A stretch of DNA of 64,000 bases from Cellulomonas sp. URHD0024 (GCF_000426185.1 NZ_AUEW01000014.1:1-64000), one strand, 5' to 3'; counted from the first letter of the stretch, positions 1 through 8,590 are shown. Translations and numbers: made by a program. The notes: generated by a model from the letters alone, not told the origin.

Positions 1-348
1 GGGGGTGGTTCGGTGGTCGGTGGGTCGGGTCAGGGGTGGTCGTTGGAGGGGGGTTCGGCGGTCTCGGACGCGATCATCGGGGGTGGTTCGGTGGTCGGTG
101 GGTCGGGTCAGGGGTGGTCGTTGGAGGGCGGTTCGGCGGTCTCCGACGCGATCATCGGGGCCGCTTCTGTCCAGAGCGGGCCGACGAGCATTGGCCTGTA
201 CGACGCGATCGCGAGGGCGAGCATCACGCACCCCGAGCTCCGGGGGCTGTACCGCCAGATGCTGTTCGCCGATTCCGTGAAGAACACGCTCTCCGACCTT
301 CCGAACGGCTGGGGCCTGCAAGTCCTCGGCAGTTCGTACCCCTTCTGA
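1..348 (+). CDS. C-terminal fragment of an unrecognised protein with 26-residue tandem repeats
   Basis: The reading frame is open from the first base and ends at a TGA at 346-348, so only the last 115 residues are visible. Residues 1-26 and 27-52 are two identical copies of a Gly/Ser-rich unit that begins GGGSVVGGSGQGW and ends SDAII. The two 78-base DNA copies differ at only two silent positions. The remaining C-terminus (Leu-Tyr-Asp-Ala-Ile to SSYPF) is ordinary soluble sequence that I do not recognise. The FHA/protease gene starts 14 bases downstream, so the two are probably co-transcribed. The array may continue upstream of the window. No function is proposed. Confidence 0.65.
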   Translation, partial: GGGSVVGGSGQGWSLEGGSAVSDAIIGGGSVVGGSGQGWSLEGGSAVSDAIIGAASVQSGPTSIGLYDAIARASITHPELRGLYRQMLFADSVKNTLSDLPNGWGLQVLGSSYPF

Positions 349-362
349 GAGGGGTGGCTGAC

Positions 363-2276
363 ATGGGCGCTCCAGGCGCGGTGGTCGTGACGTGGGACGA
401 CGGGCACGTCCGTGTCCCCGCAGGCGCCGGACCGGTGACGATCGGGCGCGACCCGTCGAGCTCCGTGGTCCTCACCTCGTCGTCGGTGTCCCGCGCTCAT
501 GCGCTGCTCACCGCCGACGAGCACGGGTGGTCGTTCCGCGACCGCGGCTCCGCGCAGGGCAGCTACATCGACGGGATGCGGGTCGGTGAGGCCCGGCTCG
601 GGCCGTCGACGGTGGTCACGCTCGGTCGCGGGTCGGGTGCGGTGGCCGTGCAGCTGCAGGTCGAGGTTCCGGCGTCGAGCGGGCCTCTGCCCCTGCGCGA
701 ACAGCTGGGGCTCGAGACGTCCCTCGACGAGGGCACCGAGGTCGCCGGCCTCGCGCCGGCGCGCGCGACCGTCGTCGGCCAGCTGCCACCGCGGGCAACG
801 CTGACGGTGCGCGTCGCGGGGCAGCCTGACGTCGTGGTGTCCGACGGCGTCGGCGCGACGTTGGGTCGTGAGGTCGGCAACGACGTCGTCCTCGCCGGGC
901 GCAGCGTGTCCCGCCGGCACGGGCGCATAGAGCGCGAGGCCGACGCCTGGGTCTACACCGACCTGTCGTCGTCGGGCGGTTCCTGGTCGAACGGGTCGCG
1001 GGTCGAGCGGCTCCTCGTGTCGGAGGCGTCGTCGGTGCGGCTCGGCGACCCGGACAGCGGCGTGCTGGTGCAGCTGCTGCCGGACGGCGCCGCCGGACCA
1101 GGTGTGCGTCGGCCGTCGAGACGACTCGTCGACCGTGTGCCCCGGTCCGCACTCGTGGCGGCGACCGTCGTGCTGGCGCTGGTCGTCGTGGGGACGGTCG
1201 TCGCCGTGACCCGAGGCAGCAGCGTGAGCACCGACGACCTCGCGCGCGCCACGGTGCAGATCTCCTACGACGAAGGGTCGGGGTCGGGCACGGTCATCGA
1301 CGCCCGGCGCGGACTGATCCTGACGAACGCGCACGTGGCGGAGCCCCAGGCTGCCGGCCAGGCGCTGCTCTACGACAGGTTGCAGCCCGACGTCCGGGAC
1401 AACTCGAAGCAGCTCGTCGTCAGCATCGCCGAGAGCGCCGGCTCGAACGCGGAACCGCGCTTCGTGGCCGACGTCGTCGCCGTGGACGGATACCTGGACC
1501 TCGCGGTCGTCAAGATCCTCCGGACGCTGTCCGGGGCGACGGTCCGCCCGAAGGACCTGCAGGGCCTGACGGCGGTGGACCTCGGCGACTCCGACGCCGT
1601 CACCTCCGAGGACGAGGTCCGGATCTTCGGCTACCCGGGCGCCTCGCAGTCGTCGGCGCCGACCGCCACCCGCGGCGTCGTCGCCGGGGTGGTCAACGAC
1701 GACCGTCTCGGGCTCGACCGCGGGTTCCTGAACGTCGACGCCGAGATCTCACCCGGCAACTCGGGAGGCCTGGCGGCCGACCTGGAGGGACGGATCATCG
1801 GGGTGCCGACGCTCCTGCGGGCCGACCGGATCGGGTCGCTGCGTCCGATCGCGCTGGCCGCGCCACTGATCGCGGCGGCACGAGCGGACAAGAAGTACGT
1901 CTCGCCGTACGTGACCCCCGAGCTGGACGCCGCCGCTGAGATCACCGACGTCGGGTTGGTCGCCGCCGACTCGGCAGGGGCGGTGACAGGTGGTTGTACC
2001 GATCCCGGTGACACGGGTGCGGTTGCGATCGGATTCACCTACACGGGCTTCCCCGGCGGGGACGAGCACATCGATCTCGCGGTCGAGCTGGTCGGTGCCG
2101 ACGGGCGGCTGTGGGCGAGCTCGTCGCCGCCGTTCCCCCAACCGCTGGGTGCCGACGGATGCTTCACGGCGACGTTCGACGGGCTGGAGAGCGGCACCTA
2201 CGACATCCTCGTCGGCGCGGGACCGTTCCTGGAGATCCTGTACGCGGACAAGCACGCCAAGGTGACCGTCGACTGA
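363..2276 (+). CDS. Membrane-anchored trypsin-like serine protease with two FHA domains
   Basis: The protein has 637 residues. Two forkhead-associated domains, which bind phosphothreonine, lie at about residues 10-100 (TIGRDPSSSVVL, SVSRAH) and 145-240 (TLGREVGNDVVL, SVSRRHGRI). One transmembrane helix follows at about 262-285 (SALVAATVVLALVVV). The protease domain carries a complete triad: His324 in LTNAHV, Asp379 in YLDLAVV and Ser467 in SPGNSGG, the arrangement of HtrA/DegP-like trypsin folds. No PDZ domain is evident; the last 120 residues look like a beta-rich extracellular domain with two cysteines. The ATG at 363 was chosen because a GAGGGGTGG stretch precedes it. Inferred role: an extracytoplasmic protease whose cytoplasmic FHA domains sense Ser/Thr phosphorylation. 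Confidence 0.85.
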   Translation: MGAPGAVVVTWDDGHVRVPAGAGPVTIGRDPSSSVVLTSSSVSRAHALLTADEHGWSFRDRGSAQGSYIDGMRVGEARLGPSTVVTLGRGSGAVAVQLQVEVPASSGPLPLREQLGLETSLDEGTEVAGLAPARATVVGQLPPRATLTVRVAGQPDVVVSDGVGATLGREVGNDVVLAGRSVSRRHGRIEREADAWVYTDLSSSGGSWSNGSRVERLLVSEASSVRLGDPDSGVLVQLLPDGAAGPGVRRPSRRLVDRVPRSALVAATVVLALVVVGTVVAVTRGSSVSTDDLARATVQISYDEGSGSGTVIDARRGLILTNAHVAEPQAAGQALLYDRLQPDVRDNSKQLVVSIAESAGSNAEPRFVADVVAVDGYLDLAVVKILRTLSGATVRPKDLQGLTAVDLGDSDAVTSEDEVRIFGYPGASQSSAPTATRGVVAGVVNDDRLGLDRGFLNVDAEISPGNSGGLAADLEGRIIGVPTLLRADRIGSLRPIALAAPLIAAARADKKYVSPYVTPELDAAAEITDVGLVAADSAGAVTGGCTDPGDTGAVAIGFTYTGFPGGDEHIDLAVELVGADGRLWASSSPPFPQPLGADGCFTATFDGLESGTYDILVGAGPFLEILYADKHAKVTVD

Positions 2277-2281
2277 GGTGT

Positions 2282-3298
2282 TCAGCGCGTCGAGGTGAGG
2301 TGCCGCGCCCGTCGGGGCTCGGGGATGCCGGTGTCCGCGCGGGCCGGGATCCGACGCTCGAGCTCGTCGGCGACGGCTCGCCAGCACCTCTCGGCCTGCC
2401 GGAGGTAGGCGGTCACGTCCTCCGGGCCGACGTGGCCGATCGTGCCCACGCCGTCGGCGGCGTCGAGCGCGTCGAAGCCGCGCTCGATCGCCTGCTTCGA
2501 GGCCCAGTAGCTCGTCGCGTCCCGTGCGGCAGCCGGCGTCACCAGCTCGAGCGCCGCCGCTGCGTCCTCGAACAGCGACCGGACCAGAGCGATCGCGTGC
2601 GGCCGCTCGCCCAGTGACATCTGGCCGGCCGCGACGGCCACGGCGCTCACGATCGTCGACCCGGCCAGGTGCTCGACCGTCTCCCGCAGCGCGTCGGGGC
2701 GGACCTGGATCTGGAGCAGGAGCGCGACGGTCCTGCCGAGCAGGGTCTCGTTGCGGGCCCGGCTGACCCGCTGCCGCTCGGCGGCGTCGCGAGCCTCGTC
2801 CTCGGCCCGCAGCGCGTCTGCCAGCGCCTCGCGCTCGCGTCGCTCGGTCTCCTGGCGGGCCGCCGTGACGTGCCGGGACACGATCTCCGTCGCGGCCCGG
2901 ACATGGCGGGCGCTCTCGGCCTGCGCCTTGAGCACGACGTCGGTGGCGCACTGGTTGACAGGGGACGCGTACCCGGAGTCGGTGTAGCCGAAGAGGGCGA
3001 CCCGGTGCTCCTCGGCGTACAGCACCGCGACCTTGGTGAACCCGGCGCGCGAGTAGAAGACGGCGACGGTCGCGCCGGCCGCCGCGCGCAGGCGCTCGAT
3101 GTCGGATCGTTCGACGGGGCTGCGCTGGTGCTCGACGCGTCCGGAGAAGTCGTCACCGACGAGGTCGAGGCTGTTGTCGATCTGCGTCTGGGGGTCGAGA
3201 TTGACCCGCACGTCCACGAACGCGAGGACGGTGCGGGCGTGGCGCTCGGCGAAGTGCTCGGCATCTCGCCACTGCGGGTTCTTCGTCACCTGGACCAC
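2282..3298 (-). CDS. Hypothetical protein with a degenerate Mrr/restriction-endonuclease-like N-terminus
   Basis: The protein has 338 residues and no signal peptide. Residues 1-125 resemble the Mrr-type PD-(D/E)XK fold: an Asp-rich IDNSLDLVGDD strand, then a GRVEHQR strand where Mrr proteins have a Q-x-K, then AVFYSRAGFTKVAVLYAEE and HRVALFGYTDSG, which match the final strand-helix-strand of that family. The catalytic lysine appears to be replaced. Residues 140-185 are a charged, probably coiled-coil helix, and the C-terminus is helical. The GTG start follows a GGAGG with a 4-base gap. It converges on the protease gene with a 5-base gap. The family call is inference from the pattern only; catalytic activity is doubtful. 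Confidence 0.5.
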   Translation of the reverse strand: MVQVTKNPQWRDAEHFAERHARTVLAFVDVRVNLDPQTQIDNSLDLVGDDFSGRVEHQRSPVERSDIERLRAAAGATVAVFYSRAGFTKVAVLYAEEHRVALFGYTDSGYASPVNQCATDVVLKAQAESARHVRAATEIVSRHVTAARQETERREREALADALRAEDEARDAAERQRVSRARNETLLGRTVALLLQIQVRPDALRETVEHLAGSTIVSAVAVAAGQMSLGERPHAIALVRSLFEDAAAALELVTPAAARDATSYWASKQAIERGFDALDAADGVGTIGHVGPEDVTAYLRQAERCWRAVADELERRIPARADTGIPEPRRARHLTSTR

Positions 3299-3483
3299 TC
3301 CACCTCCAGCCGTCGTCGTGGGCGCCCGGTCGACAACTCGAGGCTAGGGGGGTGAACAGTCCGAGCACGCGGTCCGTTGGGGTGACCCACGGCAGGACAA
3401 ATCGTCGGCACGGTCCCACGGATCGGGCGAATCGCCCAGCCTCGGGCCGTGGCGTCCCTCCTTCGTGGTGGCAAGGTGGGGGG

Positions 3484-4857
3484 ATGACCGCAGGCTGGCC
3501 GCAGTTCGAGCCTGCTCTCGGGCGCGCGACGGAGCACGCCCGGGAGTGGCTCGCGTCTCTGCGCGAGCGGCCGGTGCATCCGCGGGCCCGCGAGGAGCTG
3601 AGCTTCGGCGGTCCGCTGCCGGACGGCCCGACCGATGCGGCTCTCGTGGTCGACGAGCTCGCCGCCGGGATCGAGCCGGGGTTGATGGCCATGCCGTCGG
3701 GACGGTTCTTCGGGTGGGTGATCGGCGGCTCGCACCCGGCCGCGCTGGCCGCGGACTGGCTCACGAGCGCGTGGGACCAGAACACCGCGATGCGGTACGC
3801 GACACCTGGCACGGTCGCCGTGGAGGACGCGGCGGCCGCGTGGCTGCTCGAGCTGCTCGGGTTGCCCGCCACGGCGGACGTCGGGTTCGTGACCGGGGCG
3901 GCGATGGCGAACTTCACCGGGTTGGCGGCCGGCCGCCAGCAGGTGCTGTCCGACGTCGGCTGGGACCTGAATCGCGACGGGCTGGCGGGCGGGCCGCGGG
4001 TCCGGGTGCTCGTCGGCGAGGAACGGCACGGCACGCTCGACCTGGCGCTGCGGTACCTCGGCCTGGGGGCGCCGGAACCTGTGGCCGCGGACGACCAGGG
4101 GCGACTGGTCCTCGACGATCTCGAGCGGGCCCTCGCCGCCGGCGACGGCCCGACGATCGTGTGCCTGCAGGCCGGCAACCTGCACTCCGGGGCGTTCGAC
4201 CCGTTGGCGGGCGCCATCGAGCTGGCGCACGCGCACGGAGCCTGGGTGCACGTCGACGGTGCGTTCGGGCTGTGGGCCGCGGCGTCACCACGGCTGCGAC
4301 ACCTGACCGAGGGGCTGGCGGGTGCCGACTCCTGGGCGACCGACGCCCACAAGACGCTCAACGTGCCGTACGACTGCGGCGTCGCCGTCGTCGCCCGGCG
4401 CGAGCCCCTGCGGCGCGCCTTCGGCATGCAGGCGGAGTACTTCGCTGCCTTCGCGGGCGAGAGCGACCCTCACGACAAGGTTCCCGAGCTGTCGCGACGA
4501 GCGCGCGGGGTGTCGGTCTGGGCGGCGCTGCGCTCGCTGGGCCGGTCCGGGGTCGAGGACCTGGTGGACCGGCTCGTCCTGCGCGCGCAGCAGATCGCCG
4601 ACGGCCTCGCGGCGATCGACGGCGCCGAGATCGTGAACGAGGTGGTGTTCACCCAGGTCAGCGTCGCGTTCGGTTCCGACGAGCGGACCCGGCGCGTGGG
4701 CGAGGCGCTCATCGCGGACGGCGGCACGTGGATGTCGGGGTCGCACTGGCAGGGTCGCGACATCCTTCGCGTGTCGGTGAGCAACTGGTCGACGGACGAG
4801 GAGGACGTCGCGCGCTCCCTCGAGGCGGTGCGTCGGGCGGTCGCCGTGGCGGGCTGA
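3484..4857 (+). CDS. Group II PLP-dependent decarboxylase / aminotransferase-family protein
   Basis: The protein has 457 residues with the fold-type I pyridoxal-phosphate layout. The cofactor-ring aspartate lies in HVDGAFG, and the Schiff-base lysine is Lys290 in TDAHKTLNVPYDCG, the signature of aromatic-amino-acid, glutamate and diaminobutyrate decarboxylases. MAMPSGRFFGWVIGGSHPAALAADWL and the TGAAMANFTGL motif fit the same family. The ATG at 3484 follows a GGTGGGGGG run; an upstream in-frame start is possible but lacks a ribosome site. It is monocistronic and converges on the DUF4349 gene. The substrate cannot be read from the sequence. Confidence 0.85.
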   Translation: MTAGWPQFEPALGRATEHAREWLASLRERPVHPRAREELSFGGPLPDGPTDAALVVDELAAGIEPGLMAMPSGRFFGWVIGGSHPAALAADWLTSAWDQNTAMRYATPGTVAVEDAAAAWLLELLGLPATADVGFVTGAAMANFTGLAAGRQQVLSDVGWDLNRDGLAGGPRVRVLVGEERHGTLDLALRYLGLGAPEPVAADDQGRLVLDDLERALAAGDGPTIVCLQAGNLHSGAFDPLAGAIELAHAHGAWVHVDGAFGLWAAASPRLRHLTEGLAGADSWATDAHKTLNVPYDCGVAVVARREPLRRAFGMQAEYFAAFAGESDPHDKVPELSRRARGVSVWAALRSLGRSGVEDLVDRLVLRAQQIADGLAAIDGAEIVNEVVFTQVSVAFGSDERTRRVGEALIADGGTWMSGSHWQGRDILRVSVSNWSTDEEDVARSLEAVRRAVAVAG

Positions 4858-4900
4858 GTCCGGCGCTCTCACCGGAGCGCGACAGCCGCGACGCGCGGGC

Positions 4901-5929
4901 TCACTCCCCGTCCGGGTCGTGCACGGGCGGGGCTGCGGGGGGCTGCCCGGGGAAGGGTCCGGCAGACCCGACCGGTGCGCCGACACCGAGCGGGACCCGC
5001 TGGTACGCCTGTGGCTGCGGTGCCGGCTGCACGCGGGGGTGCGCCCGACGGTACCGGCGGACGAGGACGGCGATCCCCCAGGCGAGCAGACCACCGAGGA
5101 CGAGCCACGGGAGCAGGACACCGAGCACGATCACCAGAGCCTCGACCACCGTGACCAGGGAGCTCCACCCGGCGGCGACCCCGTCGAAGAACGAGTCCGG
5201 ACCGGAGGTCTTCTGTGCCGGCGCGAGGGCGGGACCGTAGAGCGCGATCGTCAGGGTCGACAGGGACACCTGCTCCGCCAGCCGCGCTCGCTCGCTCTTG
5301 AGCTGCTCCAGGTTGGTCTGCCGGTCGGACAGTGCGCTCTCTGCGGCGATGACGTCGGCGCTCGTCGTGGCCTTGTTCAGGAGGTCCTCCATGCGGGCCA
5401 CCGAGATCTCCAGGCCGTGGATGCGGGCGTCGAGATCCTGCGCCGCGCCCGTCACGTCCTGGGCGTCGAGCTTGATCTCGTCGACCGTGCCGAGCGTGCG
5501 GAGCTCGTCGAGCGCACCGCTGACCTCGCTGGCCGGAAGCCGGATCGTGAGCTCGGCCGTGCCGACGTCCTGCGACGTCGCCGCGTGCTCGGTGCGGTCG
5601 TCGACGCGGCCGCCGGCCTTCTCCGTGAGCGTGACGATCGCCGCGGCGGTCTTCTGCGGGCTGTCGACGGTCATCCGGACGTCGCCGGTCTGGATGACCT
5701 GGCGCTGGTCGTCGGCCGCGGAGGCCGCGAACTCGTCACCCGACTTCGCGCCCGTGTCGTCGACCGCGGCCCCGGCGGGGGCGTCCTGCGGCGCGCTGCT
5801 GTCGTTGGTCCCCGAGTCGCTCGCGCTGCAGCCGGCGAGCAGAGCGCTCAGCGTCAGGACGGCGGCCGCGGCCAGCGCGGCGCCGCGGTGGGAGGTGGTC
5901 CGGCTGCGGTGACTCGTCGTCGACGTCAT
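4901..5929 (-). CDS. DUF4349 lipoprotein
   Basis: The protein has 342 residues. It starts with a lipoprotein signal peptide whose lipobox LLAGC puts the acylated cysteine at about residue 34. A Ser/Asp/Ala-rich linker leads to the DUF4349 domain at about 75-275 (QTGDVRMTVDSP, LPASEVSGALDELRTLG), which contains a predicted coiled coil (LNKATTSADVIAAESALSDRQTNLEQLKSERARL). A C-terminal transmembrane helix (about 270-295) is followed by a basic patch and a Pro-rich tail. The protein would therefore be anchored at both ends. The start has TACGTT six bases upstream and no Shine-Dalgarno sequence, so the mRNA is probably leaderless. The function of this family is unknown. Confidence 0.88.
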   Translation of the reverse strand: MTSTTSHRSRTTSHRGAALAAAAVLTLSALLAGCSASDSGTNDSSAPQDAPAGAAVDDTGAKSGDEFAASAADDQRQVIQTGDVRMTVDSPQKTAAAIVTLTEKAGGRVDDRTEHAATSQDVGTAELTIRLPASEVSGALDELRTLGTVDEIKLDAQDVTGAAQDLDARIHGLEISVARMEDLLNKATTSADVIAAESALSDRQTNLEQLKSERARLAEQVSLSTLTIALYGPALAPAQKTSGPDSFFDGVAAGWSSLVTVVEALVIVLGVLLPWLVLGGLLAWGIAVLVRRYRRAHPRVQPAPQPQAYQRVPLGVGAPVGSAGPFPGQPPAAPPVHDPDGE

Positions 5930-5935
5930 GGCGTG

Positions 5936-5941
5936 AACGTA
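5936..5941 (-). promoter_or_regulatory. Leaderless -10 element of the DUF4349 gene
   Basis: TACGTT lies six bases before the ATG at 5929, so transcription would begin at or next to the start codon. Two direct copies of TCACGATTGC (read on the minus strand) lie further upstream at 5975-5984 and 6006-6015. Confidence 0.55.
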
Positions 5942-6082
5942 GGCGATACGCGGTCGGCGTGGTTCCGGACGGGGGCAATCGTGATCGAGGGTGGCCCGAA
6001 CTGCTGCAATCGTGACCGGGCCGTAGCGGTTCGGTTGCCGGACGCGCGCGCGACCTGCACGGACGCCGGGGCGCGCGACGCC

Positions 6083-6931
6083 TCACACCGCGTACGCACG
6101 GGCGGTCCACAGGTGGACCGCAGCGAACGCCCGCCACGGGCGCCACGGCGCAGCGGCGACGGCCACCGCGCGCGCGTCGTCGAGCCGCAGCATCCGTCGG
6201 AGCACCAGATCGCCGGTGGGCAGCGCATCCCGGTCCCCGAGCACCCGCAGGGCCAGGTAGTCGACGGTCCACGCGCCGATCCCGGGCAGCGACAGCAGCC
6301 GCGCGCGGACGTCGTCGGCCTCCGTACCGACGAGATCGGGCTGGAGCCGGAGCCCGTCGGCGCAGGCGACCGCCAGTGCGTGCACCGTCCGGGCACGCGC
6401 GTGCGTGATGCGGACGACGCGCTGCAGGTCCGCCGGGTCCACCGACGCGAGCCTGCTCGCCGACGGGTAGACGATCAGGCCCTCCGGACCGGGCGAGCCG
6501 TAGGCGGCCGCGAGACGACCCCCGAAGACGCGCGCGGCGCCGAGCGAGACCTGCTGACCGAGCACCGTGGTGACCGCGGCCTCGAAGCCGTCCGGGTGCC
6601 CGAGGATCCGCAGCGACGGTCGCACGGACACCAGCGGACCGAGGACGGGGTCGTCGGCGAAGGCGGCCGTGACCGGGCCGAGGTCGTCCGCCAGCCCGAA
6701 CCACCGATCGGCCAGGCTCTCGAGCGCTGCGGGTGATCCCGTCGACGACCGCACCGTGACGCAGTCAGGAGCCAGCCGCGCCTCGACCACCGCCGGCTCT
6801 CCGTCGAGGGTCACCATCCGTCGAACGGTGTCGGCGGTGACCAGCTCGACCCCGGGCACGGCGTGCGCGACGAGCGAAGCGACCGCGGGGGCAGGGTCGA
6901 ACGGGCGTCGGACGGTCACGGTCCTGGTCAC
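6083..6931 (-). CDS. alkA: DNA-3-methyladenine glycosylase II (AlkA-type, HhH-GPD)
   Basis: The protein has 282 residues from the GTG at 6931. The N-terminal half matches the AlkA_N domain (VTVRRPFDPAPAVASLVAHAVPG). The HhH-GPD domain follows: FEAAVTTVLGQQVSLGAARVF, the hairpin LLSLPGIGAWTVDYLALRVLG, and the conserved aspartate in ALPTGD, equivalent to the catalytic residue of E. coli AlkA. It lacks the Ada methyltransferase domain that is often fused in actinobacteria; a stand-alone Ogt lies at 12.1 kb. Known role: removal of alkylated bases in base-excision repair. TAGCGT sits eight bases before the GTG and no ribosome site is visible, so a leaderless start is favoured over longer in-frame extensions. 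Confidence 0.88.
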   Translation of the reverse strand: MTRTVTVRRPFDPAPAVASLVAHAVPGVELVTADTVRRMVTLDGEPAVVEARLAPDCVTVRSSTGSPAALESLADRWFGLADDLGPVTAAFADDPVLGPLVSVRPSLRILGHPDGFEAAVTTVLGQQVSLGAARVFGGRLAAAYGSPGPEGLIVYPSASRLASVDPADLQRVVRITHARARTVHALAVACADGLRLQPDLVGTEADDVRARLLSLPGIGAWTVDYLALRVLGDRDALPTGDLVLRRMLRLDDARAVAVAAAPWRPWRAFAAVHLWTARAYAV

Positions 6932-6939
6932 GGACAGCA

Positions 6940-6945
6940 ACGCTA
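6940..6945 (-). promoter_or_regulatory. Leaderless -10 element of alkA
   Basis: TAGCGT, eight bases before the GTG at 6931; it decides the start over an upstream in-frame TTG. Confidence 0.45.
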
Positions 6946-7009
6946 GCCGTCCGGCTCTTTGCACGTTCGATGACGTTGCATGGTGCAGTTGCGGCAGAAC
7001 CGTGGCAGG

Positions 7010-7193
7010 GAGAGAATCGATGCAGCCAACCTCCTGACGTTCTAGGAGGCTGGCTGGAGGAAGGTCTGAACCGCGTTGCAGAGGGCCGCGGCGAGAGCCG
7101 GGCCGCCCGTCAGGGTCCAGGGAGCGCGCCAAGCCTCGTGCCGGCGAGACGCCTCTCCGACAGGCCCCGTCTCCGGTCACGGAGACGGGGCCT
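7010..7193 (+). ncRNA. Candidate structured small RNA ending in an intrinsic terminator
   Basis: The gap between divergent alkA and mscS holds a plus-strand terminator (7162-7193) with no plus-strand coding gene upstream of it. Within the proposed transcript, 7023-7056 folds into a 13-bp stem with one mismatch (arms CAGCCAACCTCCT and AGGAGGCTGGCTG) closed by an 8-base loop. Around 7080-7110 a second hairpin has a GAGA loop (CGGC-GAGA-GCCG). An orphan terminator behind stable hairpins is typical of a small-RNA gene. It does not match the signatures of SRP RNA, tmRNA, RNase P or the C-loop 6C RNA as I know them. The 5' end is not defined. Confidence 0.45.
7162..7193 (+). terminator. Strong intrinsic-type terminator hairpin
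   Basis: A perfect 13-bp stem (AGGCCCCGTCTCC and its complement) with a GGTCAC loop, followed by CTCTCT. It lies 47 bases before mscS and therefore terminates something upstream on the plus strand. Confidence 0.75.
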
Positions 7194-7227
7194 CTCTAGC
7201 GTCTGTGCCCGAATGGCGAGGTCTGCC

Positions 7228-7233
7228 TACGCT
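7228..7233 (+). promoter_or_regulatory. Leaderless -10 element of mscS
   Basis: TACGCT, seven bases before the GTG at 7241, which selects that codon as the start. Confidence 0.55.
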
Positions 7234-7240
7234 GTGGCGC

Positions 7241-8590
7241 GTGCCCCTGATGCCCTTCGCGCAGCCAGCCGCCACCGACGTCGGCCATGACGTCCAAGGC
7301 GTCGTCGTCCCGGTGCTCGCGGTCCTTGCCGCGATCGTCGTCGCCTACATGCTGGCGACGCTCGTCGCCGTGCTGGTGAGCAGGGTCGCGCGCAGGTCCG
7401 CGACCGCCGCGGACCTGAGTCGCCGCCTCCGTCGTCCGCTGCGCGCCGTGCTGCTGGTCATCGCGATCTGGGTCGCGCTGCGACTGAGCACCGATCCGGC
7501 CAGGTGGACGGTGCAGGTCGAGCACCTGCTGCTGATCGCCCTGATCATCGCCGTGACCTGGCTGATTGGTGGCCTCGCGTTCGTGCTCGAGGACGCCGCC
7601 GTCCACCGGTACCGCATCGACGTCGCCGACAACCGGCACGCCCGACGCGTCCGCACGCAGGTGCAGGTGCTGCGCCGGATCACCGTGGCGATCCTCGTGG
7701 TCTGCGCGACCGCCGGGATCCTCCTGACCTTCCCGTCCGCCCGCGCGCTCGGCGCGAGCCTGCTGGCGTCGGCGGGTCTGATCTCGATCGTCGCCGGTCT
7801 GGCCGCCCAGAGCTCGCTGGCCAACGTGTTCGCCGGGTTGCAGCTGGCGTTCACCGACGCGATCCGGGTCGACGACGTCGTCGTCGTCGACACGCAGTGG
7901 GGACGGATCGAGGAGATCACGCTGACCTACGTCGTGCTGCACCTCTGGGACGACCGACGGCTGATCCTGCCGTCCACGTACTTCACGGCGACGCCCTTCG
8001 AGAACTGGACGCGACGCGCCGCCGACCTGCTCGGCACGGTCGAGCTCGACCTCGACTGGGAGGTACCGGTCGAGCAGATGCGCGCCGAGCTGGTCCGCCT
8101 GCTCGAGCACACCGACCTGTGGGACCGGCGCGTCGGCATCCTGCAGGTGACCGACGCCACGGGTGGGCACGTCCGTGTCCGGGCGCTGGCCAGCGCCGTC
8201 GACGCCCCGACCCTGTTCGACCTGCGCTGCTACGTGCGCGAGGGCCTGGTGGCCTGGCTCCAGAACGTGGCGCCGCAGGGGATACCGCGGACGCGGTGGG
8301 AGGGCACGGCGCCGGTCCCGGCGGAGACGCGTCGTGCCCGCCGGGAGGAGGCGGCGTCCCGCCCGACCCCGGCCCTCCCGCTGCCGGGTGCCTGGTCCGG
8401 TACCGACGCCGACAACGGCACGGCCGACGACACGATGACGATCACGACCGGTGGCAACGACGCGCGCCTGTTCACGGGCAGCATCGACGCGCTCGAGCGT
8501 TCGCGGCACTTCACCGGGCCGGGGCAGGGCGTGATCGACGAGCGCGAGCAGACCGCGCACGACCACGGCGAGGGCCGACCCCCCGCGTGA
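7241..8590 (+). CDS. MscS-family mechanosensitive ion channel
   Basis: The protein has 449 residues with about five transmembrane segments: roughly 20-45, 65-85, 95-120, 150-170 and the pore helix at 178-205 (SLLASAGLISIVAGLAAQSSLANVFAG), which carries the small-residue packing typical of MscS TM3. The beta-domain follows (DAIRVDDVVVVDTQWGRIEEITLTYVVLHLWDDRRLILPS), then a C-terminal alpha/beta vestibule domain. The last 110 residues are a low-complexity Thr/Asp/Gly tail. Known role: pressure release during osmotic downshock. The GTG start sits seven bases after a TACGCT box. Its stop overlaps the start of the next gene (GTGA), so the two are translationally coupled. Confidence 0.88.
   Translation: MPLMPFAQPAATDVGHDVQGVVVPVLAVLAAIVVAYMLATLVAVLVSRVARRSATAADLSRRLRRPLRAVLLVIAIWVALRLSTDPARWTVQVEHLLLIALIIAVTWLIGGLAFVLEDAAVHRYRIDVADNRHARRVRTQVQVLRRITVAILVVCATAGILLTFPSARALGASLLASAGLISIVAGLAAQSSLANVFAGLQLAFTDAIRVDDVVVVDTQWGRIEEITLTYVVLHLWDDRRLILPSTYFTATPFENWTRRAADLLGTVELDLDWEVPVEQMRAELVRLLEHTDLWDRRVGILQVTDATGGHVRVRALASAVDAPTLFDLRCYVREGLVAWLQNVAPQGIPRTRWEGTAPVPAETRRARREEAASRPTPALPLPGAWSGTDADNGTADDTMTITTGGNDARLFTGSIDALERSRHFTGPGQGVIDEREQTAHDHGEGRPPA

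Noticed and set aside
7010..7193. SRP RNA, tmRNA, RNase P or 6C RNA in the alkA-mscS gap
   Set aside because: The characteristic sequence blocks of these RNAs are not found; only a generic small-RNA candidate is supported.
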